Shown in pieces: positions 53,064 through 60,801 of a stretch of 64,000 nt of DNA (positions are counted from its first letter, which is position 1; each line of letters starts with the position of its first letter). Below the pieces are notes generated by a model. It did not search any database and was not told the DNA's origin. It worked only from the letters and a program-made list of their open reading frames with translations. Source of the DNA: Myxococcales bacterium (GTDB lineage Bacteria; Myxococcota_A; Polyangia; Palsa-1104; JAEUJZ01). The stretch spans positions 62,001 through 126,000 of the forward strand of contig JAEUJZ010000067.1 in NCBI GenBank assembly GCA_016794505.1, read 5' to 3'. The position numbers were made by a program, and so were the translations under genes.

Positions 53064-53975
53064 ATGAAGCCTCGCGTGAAGCGCGCTCTTCTCTCTGCGT
53101 TCGGTCTATTGACGCTGGCCGGAGCGGGACTCGGCGCGTATGCCATCCCGAAGATCCGCGCGTTCGATCAGAGCATGGCGCAGGTCTATGACATCGCGCC
53201 GCCAGCGATCCAGCGTTCCAGCGACCCGGCGGTACTGGCTCGCGGCAAGCACTTGACTGAATCGATCACCGCCTGCGCGACCCGCGACTGTCACGGCAGC
53301 GATCTGGCGGGAGGCCAGAGCATCGACCTGGGACCGCTCGGCACGCTGAGTGGCCCCAACCTAAGCAATGGCTTTCTGACCGCGTACAGCGATGGCGAGC
53401 TTGCGCGGCTTCTGCAGTTTGGCCTTAAGCGCGATGGCACCAGCGTGCGCATGATGCCGGTACAGGACTTCAACTGGCTGCCCGATTCCGATGTCGTGGC
53501 CCTGGTCTCGTACCTGCGCACGATTCCCCGCATCGATCGCCCAAATGGCCCGATGGTGGTCAGGCCGCTGGCCAAGATCCTCGATCGGCGCGGCGAGTTC
53601 ATCTTTGATGTCGCGCGTCACGTCGCCACACGACCGCGCGAGCTTGCGCCTCCCCCCAGCCCCAGCGCCGAGTACGGTCGCTTTGTGGCTCGCCTATGTA
53701 TGGGCTGCCACGGCGACGGGCTCAGCGGGGGCCGCATTCCTGGTGCTCCGCCGTCGATTCCGATCCCCAGCAACATCACGCCGGACGCAAGCGGCATCAA
53801 AGAGTGGACGTATGAAGACTTCATCAAGCTGCTCAATACTGGCGTGCGCAAAAATGGCTTGGCGCTGAATCCGTTCATGCCATATGAAGCCTTGGCCAAA
53901 ATGGACGATGTCGAGAAGCGTGCTCTGTGGTTCTATCTGCGCTCAGTCCCAGCCAAGCCGTTTGGTCAGCGCTAA
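53064..53975 (+). CDS. Membrane-anchored dihaem c-type cytochrome
   Basis: Electron carrier of 303 residues with an N-terminal signal/anchor (~8-30: LLSAFGLLTLAGAGLGAYA). The two haem sites are CATRDCH (CX4CH, ~residues 72-78) and CMGCH (CX2CH, ~212-216), each in its own cytochrome c-like domain. The distal Met ligands are plausibly in VRMMPVQDF and NPFMPYEALAKM. The first motif has four residues between cysteines, one of the rarer c-haem variants. It is followed by a HiPIP, so the two may form an electron-transfer pair. Confidence 0.9.
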   Translation: MKPRVKRALLSAFGLLTLAGAGLGAYAIPKIRAFDQSMAQVYDIAPPAIQRSSDPAVLARGKHLTESITACATRDCHGSDLAGGQSIDLGPLGTLSGPNLSNGFLTAYSDGELARLLQFGLKRDGTSVRMMPVQDFNWLPDSDVVALVSYLRTIPRIDRPNGPMVVRPLAKILDRRGEFIFDVARHVATRPRELAPPPSPSAEYGRFVARLCMGCHGDGLSGGRIPGAPPSIPIPSNITPDASGIKEWTYEDFIKLLNTGVRKNGLALNPFMPYEALAKMDDVEKRALWFYLRSVPAKPFGQR

Positions 53976-54009
53976 CCCACGCCCCCTTGCGCCTGCATCG
54001 GAGCCAACC

Positions 54010-54324
54010 ATGTCGCATACAACCCGTCGAGAACTGCTGCGCGGTGGTGCAGCCTGCCTGATCGTACTGATCGTCGGTTGCAAGAAAGACAGCACGCCCT
54101 TTGCCTGTACCGATACTGCGAGCCTTTCGCCCGCTGACACGAGCGTGCGCACGGCCCTGGGCTATGTCGAGCCGTCCAGCGAAGCCGGCAAGGACTGCGC
54201 TGGCTGCGTGCAGTTTGTGCCCGCGGCCAGCGATGCACGTGCGGCCTGTGGTACCTGCAAGCTAATGAAAGGCCCGATCCACCCCAACGGGTATTGCAAA
54301 GGATTTGCACCTAAGTCTGTGTGA
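54010..54324 (+). CDS. High-potential iron-sulfur protein (HiPIP), Tat/lipoprotein signal
   Basis: Small 4Fe-4S electron carrier of 104 residues. The start at ATG 54010 has GGAG six bases upstream. A twin-arginine signal (TRRELLRGGAACLIVLIVGC) contains a lipobox-like VGC, so it may be a Tat-exported lipoprotein. The mature part has ALGYVEPS, DCAGCVQF, CGTCKLMKG and GYCKGF, giving the four-Cys cluster ligands plus one extra Cys (AAC). HiPIPs receive electrons in phototrophic or respiratory chains; with the cytochrome just upstream, a small periplasmic redox chain is likely. It is 35 bases after the cytochrome gene. Confidence 0.88.
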   Translation: MSHTTRRELLRGGAACLIVLIVGCKKDSTPFACTDTASLSPADTSVRTALGYVEPSSEAGKDCAGCVQFVPAASDARAACGTCKLMKGPIHPNGYCKGFAPKSV

Positions 54325-54331
54325 GCCTGCC

Positions 54332-54664
54332 ATGTCGACACGAATTGATGAGATCAAAGAAATCGTAGCGCTCTCGCCGAGCGATCCGTTCCCGCTGTAC
54401 GGGCTAGCCATGGAGTATCGCAACAGCGGTGACTTCACCGAGGCCCAAGCCACCTTCGCTCGCCTGCAAGAGCGCTTTCCCGACTACGTGCCGCAGTACC
54501 TGATGCACGGTCAGCTTCTCGCCAGCGATGTGAAAGATCGCGCGGCAGCCAAGCGCGTGATCGAAGCGGGCATCGAGCGTGCGCAAGCGGCTCGTAACCA
54601 TCACGCCTTGAGCGAGCTTCAGAGCCTGCTTGATCGGCTCGATGAGGACGATGACCAAGTCTGA
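54332..54664 (+). CDS. Small TPR-like protein
   Basis: Protein of 110 residues from ATG 54332 (an in-frame start at 54305 overlaps the HiPIP end and is less likely). Two TPR-like helix pairs are visible: DPFPLYGLAMEYRNSGDFTEA and DRAAAKRVIEAGIERAQA. It is cytoplasmic, with an acidic C-terminus (DEDDDQV). The 3' end overlaps the glycosidase gene by 14 bases, so the two are probably translationally coupled. Function is unknown but the coupling suggests it serves the glycosidase or its regulation. Confidence 0.7.
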   Translation: MSTRIDEIKEIVALSPSDPFPLYGLAMEYRNSGDFTEAQATFARLQERFPDYVPQYLMHGQLLASDVKDRAAAKRVIEAGIERAQAARNHHALSELQSLLDRLDEDDDQV

Positions 54665-57146
54665 TCCCCCTGCGCGTTATGTCTGCATCCACGGCCACTT
54701 CTATCAGCCGCCTCGCGAAAATCCATGGCTTGAGACCGTCGAGATCCAGCCCGGCGCCGCCCCTTTTCACGACTGGAACAGCCGCATCACGGCCGAGTGT
54801 TACGCCGCCAATGCGCAGGCGCGCATCTTGGACGAGCGCGGTCTTGTCGCGCGCATCCTGAGTACCTACGACCGCATCAGCTTCAACATCGGCCCAACGC
54901 TGCTCGCTTGGCTGCAGGTGCAAGCTCCGCGCGTCTATCAGGCGATCTTGGCGGCCGATGCAGCCAGCCAGCGGCGCTTTTCCGGCCATGGCTCGGCGAT
55001 GGCGCAGGTCTATAACCACGTGATCATGCCGCTTGCCTGCCGTCGCGACAAAGTCACGCAAGTGCGCTGGGGCGTGCGCGACTTCAAGTCGCGCTTTGGT
55101 CGCGCGCCCGAAGGCATGTGGCTGCCTGAGACCGCCGTCGATCTAGAGACGCTGAATGTGCTGGCCGAGCACGATATTCGCTTCACCGTGCTCGCGCCGC
55201 ATCAAGCCAAGGTGAAGAGCGGCTCGCTCGATCCGACGCGACCGTATCGCGTGATGCTGCCTTCAGGTCGCTCGATCGCGGTGTTTTTTTATGACGGTCC
55301 GGTGTCGCGCGCCGTCGCCTTTGAGCACCTGCTGGGCAGCGGCGAGCGCTTCCTTTCCCGTCTGCTTTCTGCGTTCCCCAGTGACCCTGGAAATGGGGAA
55401 GCGCAGCTTGTCCACATCGCCACCGATGGCGAGACGTATGGCCATCACCACAAGTTTGGCGAGATGGCCTTGGCCTATGTCTTGGATCGCCTAGAGCGTC
55501 CAGCCCAGCGCAGCAGCAAGGCGCGCAGCGCCCTATCGGATGCGCCGCTTCTGTCGAACTACGGCGAGTTTCTCAGCCTGTATCCACCGCGCGAGACCAT
55601 CGAGATCGTCGAAAACAGCGCATGGAGCTGCGCACACGGTATCGAGCGCTGGCGTTCAGACTGCGGCTGCAACAGCGGGGGTCATCCCGGCTTTCATCAG
55701 CGCTGGCGTGGCCCGCTGCGCGCGGCGCTGGATGCTCTGCGTGACGCAGTGACCTCGCTGTATGTCGATCGCGCAGCGCCGCTCTTGCGCGATCCGTGGG
55801 CGGCTCGTGACGAATACGTCGACGTCATCAACGATCGCAGCGAGCGCAGCCGCAGTCGCTTTCTGCGCCAGCACGCAAGCCGCAGCGTGTCGCCCAGCGA
55901 GCAGGTCACCATCTGGCACCTGCTTGAAATGCAGCGCCACAGCCAGCTCATGTACACCAGCTGTGGCTGGTTCTTCGACGACATCTCGGGCCCGGAGCCC
56001 ACGCAGATCGTGCAGTACGCCGGCCGCGTGGTGCAGCTAGCCAGCGCGCTGGGCGGACACGATCTGGCCCGCGCATTCACGGATGGGTTGGCGGAAGTAC
56101 CCGGCAATACCAAAGAGGTCCCCGACGGGCGCGTGCTATACGAGCGCTGTGTCGAAAAGACCGGCGTCGATCTCGATCACGCACAGATCGCGGCCAGCCA
56201 TGTGCTCGCGCAGATCCATCCCGGCTCGGGTGCTTCCGTTACCACGCCGTCGACGTGCCTGCCCGTGCTCGAAGGTCCGCCATCGCACCTGGCCTGTTAT
56301 GAGATCGCGCCGCGGATCAGCGATCGTTATCGTTCGGGTGGGCTGTGCCTGTTCCATGGTCGCTTGCGCGTCACATCTCTGATCACCACGGCCTCGCACG
56401 ATCTCGACTACGCCGGGGTTCATTTGGGAGGTCTGCAGATCGCGATCGGGATTCGCCGCGCCGATGGCCCACCCGATCGACGGACAGACAACGAAGTCAC
56501 AGCCGCGCTGCCACGCTTGCTGGATGCCGCCGATGTGCCCGCGATCTTGGAAACGCTGCGCCGCGACTATGGCCCGCGCCTATTCACGTTGGCCGATCTG
56601 CCCATCGAAACGCAGCGAGCCGCGACGCAGTCCCTACTGGCCACTTCGCTGCAACCGCTGCAGCAGCACATGGCGCAGCTCTCGGCTCTGCATGCGCCGC
56701 TGTTCGATGGCGTCTTGCGCAGTCGGCTGGGGATCGACATTCCGCCCGAGCTGGCTGCAGCCCGCGAGTACACGATGGTGTCCGAGCTGGCTCTTTCGCT
56801 CAAAGAGCCGCGGCTGCAGCGCCCGCACATCGATCGCTTGCTCGCACAGCTCCAGACCGAGCAGGCGCATGTCGATCTAGACCCAGCGCGCAGCAGCTTG
56901 CGCGCTTCGCTGATGTCCCGCGTGGCCCGCTGTGAAGCCGCGGCAGAAGATGCAAATCACTTGCAAGAGCTGCTGGCCGCCGTCGAGCTCGCGGCGCTGC
57001 CGGTGTTCTCGCTGAGCCTGTGGGACGCGCAGAACCTGGGCCTGCACCTGCGCGACAGCGTGCTGCCCAGCCAGCGGGCTCGCGGTGCGACGGCATGGCT
57101 GGCGGCGTTCTATCGCGTGGCTGAGCTATTGCGCATCGCAACCTGA
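54651..57146 (+). CDS. Glycoside hydrolase family 57 / DUF3536 protein
   Basis: Protein of 831 residues from ATG 54651, preceded by GAGG. The GH57 N-terminal domain starts with CIHGHFYQPPRENPWLE, then DWNSRITAECY and GMWLPETAVDLETLNVL (catalytic-nucleophile region), and includes a Asp-containing IATDGETYGHHH (acid/base region). A DUF3536 C-terminal part follows (EIVENSAWSCAHGIERWRSDC, TSCGWFFDDISGPEPTQIVQYA). GH57/DUF3536 enzymes are associated with alpha-glucan metabolism, so it may act in glycogen or maltodextrin turnover. It overlaps the TPR gene and is the last in the operon. Confidence 0.9.
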   Translation: MTKSDPPARYVCIHGHFYQPPRENPWLETVEIQPGAAPFHDWNSRITAECYAANAQARILDERGLVARILSTYDRISFNIGPTLLAWLQVQAPRVYQAILAADAASQRRFSGHGSAMAQVYNHVIMPLACRRDKVTQVRWGVRDFKSRFGRAPEGMWLPETAVDLETLNVLAEHDIRFTVLAPHQAKVKSGSLDPTRPYRVMLPSGRSIAVFFYDGPVSRAVAFEHLLGSGERFLSRLLSAFPSDPGNGEAQLVHIATDGETYGHHHKFGEMALAYVLDRLERPAQRSSKARSALSDAPLLSNYGEFLSLYPPRETIEIVENSAWSCAHGIERWRSDCGCNSGGHPGFHQRWRGPLRAALDALRDAVTSLYVDRAAPLLRDPWAARDEYVDVINDRSERSRSRFLRQHASRSVSPSEQVTIWHLLEMQRHSQLMYTSCGWFFDDISGPEPTQIVQYAGRVVQLASALGGHDLARAFTDGLAEVPGNTKEVPDGRVLYERCVEKTGVDLDHAQIAASHVLAQIHPGSGASVTTPSTCLPVLEGPPSHLACYEIAPRISDRYRSGGLCLFHGRLRVTSLITTASHDLDYAGVHLGGLQIAIGIRRADGPPDRRTDNEVTAALPRLLDAADVPAILETLRRDYGPRLFTLADLPIETQRAATQSLLATSLQPLQQHMAQLSALHAPLFDGVLRSRLGIDIPPELAAAREYTMVSELALSLKEPRLQRPHIDRLLAQLQTEQAHVDLDPARSSLRASLMSRVARCEAAAEDANHLQELLAAVELAALPVFSLSLWDAQNLGLHLRDSVLPSQRARGATAWLAAFYRVAELLRIAT

Positions 57147-57177
57147 TCAGACATCGGCCAGCTCTCGCCCGCGCTCC

Positions 57178-57222
57178 CATCGCATCGCATCGCTTTCCAT
57201 CGCATCGCATCGCATCCCATCG
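57178..57222. repeat. Pentamer CGCAT tandem array
   Basis: The array comprises CATCG/CGCAT units: about three copies, a break (CTTTC), then four more copies ending CCCATCG, in the gap between the convergent glycosidase and secreted-protein genes. It has no protein-coding role and may be prone to length change. Confidence 0.85.
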
Positions 57223-57233
57223 AAGCGGACCCG

Positions 57234-57725
57234 CTACGGTGAGAAGCCCGACCAAGCGCGACGCAGCGCGGCCTCGGCCACCCAGCGCACAGTGTCCTTG
57301 TCGAGAGGCACGCTGCGCACGCCGAACCGCACCACGGCGCCGTCCGGCGGATGCACCAGCACATCGAGCTGCTTGGCCTCGGGCTGGCAGTCGACGAGGA
57401 TCAGCGTGTCGATGTAGCGGACGTCCGTGCCAGCGCGTCCCTTGACCGGCAGCAGCGCTGCGCTGGGCCAGTCGAAAAAGGGCTCGCCTGCGGTCTTGCC
57501 CACCTGCTTGCGCAGCGCGGTCTCGCCGATGCGCTGCACGTTGGCATAGTCGGCGCGCAGGATCTCCTCCAGCGCTCGCACGCAGGTCTTGGATGCTTCG
57601 CTCGATCGAGCATCGGGCGTCATGTTGGTCAGCATGATCTCAAGCTTGCGATCTCCGGCCTGCGATGACTCAGCCAGCGACGATGCAGCGACGATCAGGC
57701 AGCAGACGATGGCACGCCGAGACAT
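57234..57725 (-). CDS. Secreted protein of unknown function (second of coupled pair)
   Basis: Protein of 163 residues from ATG 57725 with a Sec signal peptide (AIVCCLIVAASSLAESSQAG). The mature part is alpha/beta (KLEIMLTNMTPDARSSEA, YIDTLILVDCQPEAKQL, VRFGVRSVPLDKDTVRW); one Cys pair is possible. No family is recognised. The start shares one base with the upstream gene's TGA (TGATG arrangement), so the two are translationally coupled and probably work together in the periplasm. Confidence 0.75.
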   Translation of the reverse strand: MSRRAIVCCLIVAASSLAESSQAGDRKLEIMLTNMTPDARSSEASKTCVRALEEILRADYANVQRIGETALRKQVGKTAGEPFFDWPSAALLPVKGRAGTDVRYIDTLILVDCQPEAKQLDVLVHPPDGAVVRFGVRSVPLDKDTVRWVAEAALRRAWSGFSP

Positions 57726-58246
57726 CAGCGACTCTCTTTGACTGCGGCGATCTTCAGCGCGCCACGCAGCCACTTCGCAAGTGACTCAGCATCCAGGCTT
57801 GCCCCCTGCGTGCCCTCGATTCGTTCGACATAGACAGGTGCTTTCTCGGGCGCGCGAAACACCAGCCGGCCACCAAGACCTCCTGAAGTGCGCTGCGGCT
57901 TCTTGCCGCGTGGCGCCAGCACCTGCAAGACCACGACCGTTTGGGCATCCTTCCATGGCTCGGGCCAAGCAGCTGGAATCGACGGCAACGACGCAGCGAG
58001 CCATGGCATCGCGGCCGCCTTTTCAGCGGGGCTGGCCTCGGTAAGCAGCAGCGGACGACTGCTCATCGTCGAGAGCTGCTTCTGCAGCGCCGCGATCACA
58101 CGCGACTCAGATCCCAAGAGCTCGCCTTCGTGAACCACGATCACTCGATCGACGCGGCCTGCGGCCTCGTTCACGACGGGATTGGACAGCGCACGATCCG
58201 CAGTGGCAGCGAGCAGCGCCAGAAGGAAGACAAGAAGCCTTGGCAT
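57725..58246 (-). CDS. Secreted protein of unknown function (first of coupled pair)
   Basis: Protein of 173 residues from ATG 58246 with a Sec signal peptide (LLVFLLALLAATADRALS). The mature chain has VDRVIVVHEGELLGSESR, a central WPEPWKDAQTVVVLQVL strand and a C-terminal ESLAKWLRGALKI helix. Both proteins of the pair have similar final layouts, so one may be derived from the other by duplication, but pairwise identity is low by eye. No catalytic motif is seen. Confidence 0.75.
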   Translation of the reverse strand: MPRLLVFLLALLAATADRALSNPVVNEAAGRVDRVIVVHEGELLGSESRVIAALQKQLSTMSSRPLLLTEASPAEKAAAMPWLAASLPSIPAAWPEPWKDAQTVVVLQVLAPRGKKPQRTSGGLGGRLVFRAPEKAPVYVERIEGTQGASLDAESLAKWLRGALKIAAVKESR

Positions 58247-58342
58247 GCCGCCATCATATCGTGCCCGCGTCGACGCGGGTGCCAGCCTACGCAGCGCGCA
58301 GTGCGAGCCTCCTTCTGCGCAGCCTTCCTCGCGACTTCACCC

Positions 58343-59170
58343 TCAGGAATCGAGGGCTTCAGCCAGCTCTATGATGCGAGCGGTGCGCGGCCCATACCAG
58401 CAGGCAATCGAGCCATCGATGCGCCGCGTCGGAATCCCTAGCTCGGCCTCCAAAGCAGCGCGCTCGGACTCGGTAAACGGGTACGGCTCGGTCGGCAGCA
58501 GCAGTCGATCGAGACGCAGCGCACGCAGATCAGCCAGCGAGAGCTTGGGATAGCGCCGCTCGGAGCCAGTCGACTGCAGCAAATCGGCAGCGGCATTCTG
58601 GGCCCCCAGCGTCGCCAAGACCGCGCTCATATAGGTATCTGGGCCGGCCGCGATCAAGGGATCGCACCAGACCAAGCTCAGCACGCGCACCGCTGTGCCG
58701 CGCTGCGCCGCCCAGCTTCGCGCTGCGCTCACCCCCTCGGTCAGTCGCGCCAGCATGCGTTCGATCTCGGCGATCTCGGCGCCACACAGCACGCCCAGCG
58801 TCGCCGGAAGCTGCAGCGCCGCTTCGATGCTGCGGACATCGGTCACAAAGGTCGGGATGCCTTCGGCAGCCAAGCGCTCGACGTCGCTGCGGCGATTTTC
58901 TTCCTTGTTGGCCACCACCAGATCCGGACGCAGCGCCAACAGCGCGGCAAGGTTGGGATCTTTCTGCCCACCGATCCGTGCCTTTCCCTGCAGGGCCGCC
59001 GCGGGCTCGACGCAATAGTCCGACACCGCGACGATCCGATCGCCACAGCCGAGCTCGAACAAGAGCTCGGTCTGACTGGGCACCAGCGAGACGATTCGCA
59101 TAGGAGGCGCCGCTACGCGCAGCACGCGTCCCAGCGCATCGGTCATCTCGCGATACAAAATCGGTCGCAT
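58343..59170 (-). CDS. BtuF-like helical-backbone metal/cobalamin-binding protein
   Basis: Protein of 275 residues from ATG 59170 (an internal ATG 59146 is possible). The fold is the helical-backbone periplasmic-binding type: RIVSLVPSQTELLFELGCGDRIVAVSDYC, PDLVVANKEENR, EGIPTFVTDVRSIEAAL. There is no signal peptide, so it is probably cytoplasmic, as known for some stand-alone BtuF-like proteins. A cobalamin or metal-chelate ligand is plausible. The pcnB gene lies divergently 94 bases away. No ABC transporter genes are adjacent. Confidence 0.85.
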   Translation of the reverse strand: MRPILYREMTDALGRVLRVAAPPMRIVSLVPSQTELLFELGCGDRIVAVSDYCVEPAAALQGKARIGGQKDPNLAALLALRPDLVVANKEENRRSDVERLAAEGIPTFVTDVRSIEAALQLPATLGVLCGAEIAEIERMLARLTEGVSAARSWAAQRGTAVRVLSLVWCDPLIAAGPDTYMSAVLATLGAQNAAADLLQSTGSERRYPKLSLADLRALRLDRLLLPTEPYPFTESERAALEAELGIPTRRIDGSIACWYGPRTARIIELAEALDS

Positions 59171-59264
59171 GGGGGTAGGCCGCAGAATATCAAACCTCGT
59201 CGCCACAGTGATTGTTTGTGCCGGGCGCTTGTGATACGAAACGGGCAACGTCTTTTATCCGCCC

Positions 59265-60797
59265 ATGTCCGCACCCACCATCGCCAGAGAGCACATTGAC
59301 CAGGATGCCCAAAAGGTCATCCGCCACTTGGTCCGCAACGGCTATCAGGCCTATCTGGTGGGCGGCTGTGTCCGCGATCTTTTGCTGGCTCGTACGCCCA
59401 AAGACTTTGACGTCGCCACCGACGCGACGCCCGCCGAGATTCGCGACCTGTTCCGCAACTGTCGCATCATCGGTCGCCGCTTTCGCCTGGCCCACATCGT
59501 CTTTGGTCGCAAGATCATCGAGACCGCGACGTTTCGTGCCAATCCTCGCCCCGCCTCGCTCGATGGCACGACCGCGGGCAGCGGCAAAGCCTCGGCCGAG
59601 GATGACGAAGCGGAATCAGACGCAGCGACGGATGGCAGCGGCAGTCGTGGCGCCGAGTCCGATGTCTATCTGTATCGCGACAACGTCTTTGGCACCGCGG
59701 AAGAAGACGCCCGACGTCGCGACTTTACGATCAACGGCCTGTTCTATGACCTAGAGAGCGGACGCGTCATCGACTATGTCGGCGGGCTGGACGATCTGGC
59801 ACAGCAGCACCTGCGCACCATCGGCGATCCCAACCTGCGCTTTCGCGAGGATCCGGTGCGCATGCTGCGCGCTGTGAAGTTCGCCGCTCGCCTCGGCTTT
59901 GACGTCGAAGACGAGACCTATCGCGCGATGACCGCGCACCATGCCGAGATCCAAAAGAGTCCGGCGCCGCGCGTGCTCGAAGAGATCTATCGCCTGCTGC
60001 GCGGGGGTGCGGCCAGCGAGTCGATGGTGCTGCTGCGCGAGACCGGCCTCCTGCAGTTTCTGCTGCCCGAGGTATCGCAGCTTCTGCGCCTGCATCCGAC
60101 GGCGCTTGACCCCTATCTGGCCTTGCTCGATGAGCGGGTGCAGGTCGGCGATGTGCCCTCGAATGCTGCTCTGCTTTCGATCTTGTGCGCCCCGCCATTG
60201 GCCGCGACCTTTGATGACGCGACCGCTCCGCGCGATGTCCTGAGCTTCGTGGACGGAGTCATTACTCCGCTCTGCCTGCGCCTGCGCGTGGCTCGCCGCG
60301 ACACCGAGCGCCTGCGTCAGACCCTGGTGGCGCAGCGCCGCATCGCCCAAGCCAGAAAGCGCGGCGGTCGCTTGCCCGCGGGGCTCTTGGGCCGCGACTA
60401 TGGCAACGAAGCGCTGGGTCTGCATGCCCTGTTCTATCGCGCGATGCGCATGGCAGACGGCATCTCGTCCGAGATCTCGGCGCTGGAAGTACAAGCGTGG
60501 CCGCTGCCACAGCCGCTGTGGCTAGGGGATGATGACGTCGTGCCCGCGTCGCACGGCCGCGCCGCCTCCAGCGATAGCGGACGCAGCTATCGCAGCACGC
60601 AGCGCGCAAAAAGCAGAGACGGCCGCGGTCCAGCGGACGACGACGCCGACGAGCCGCGCGAGGCAAGCCGCGAAGAACAGAGCAGCGAGGCGGGGACGAG
60701 CCAGGAATCCAGCCATGCCGACGAAGACGCGGCCATCGCAGCATATACGGCCGCTCTTCAGCGCAGCCAAGACTTCGACTTCGAAGACGACGAATAA
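59265..60797 (+). CDS. pcnB: Polynucleotide adenylyltransferase / poly(A) polymerase I
   Basis: Adds 3' poly(A) tails that mark RNAs for decay. Protein of 510 residues. The class II nucleotidyltransferase signature is clear: LVGGCVRDLLL, then KDFDVATDA (Asp pair), RRDFTINGLFYD and DPVRMLRAVKFAARLGF. Between them is a low-complexity Asp/Ser/Gly-rich insert (~residues 102-130), and the last ~90 residues are acidic and low complexity (EREDEE-like, ending FDFEDDE). It is longer than the catalytic core; the tail may regulate interaction with RNA or the degradosome. Convergent with the ATPase/TPR gene. Confidence 0.93.
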   Translation: MSAPTIAREHIDQDAQKVIRHLVRNGYQAYLVGGCVRDLLLARTPKDFDVATDATPAEIRDLFRNCRIIGRRFRLAHIVFGRKIIETATFRANPRPASLDGTTAGSGKASAEDDEAESDAATDGSGSRGAESDVYLYRDNVFGTAEEDARRRDFTINGLFYDLESGRVIDYVGGLDDLAQQHLRTIGDPNLRFREDPVRMLRAVKFAARLGFDVEDETYRAMTAHHAEIQKSPAPRVLEEIYRLLRGGAASESMVLLRETGLLQFLLPEVSQLLRLHPTALDPYLALLDERVQVGDVPSNAALLSILCAPPLAATFDDATAPRDVLSFVDGVITPLCLRLRVARRDTERLRQTLVAQRRIAQARKRGGRLPAGLLGRDYGNEALGLHALFYRAMRMADGISSEISALEVQAWPLPQPLWLGDDDVVPASHGRAASSDSGRSYRSTQRAKSRDGRGPADDDADEPREASREEQSSEAGTSQESSHADEDAAIAAYTAALQRSQDFDFEDDE

Positions 60798-60801
60798 GCG
60801 G

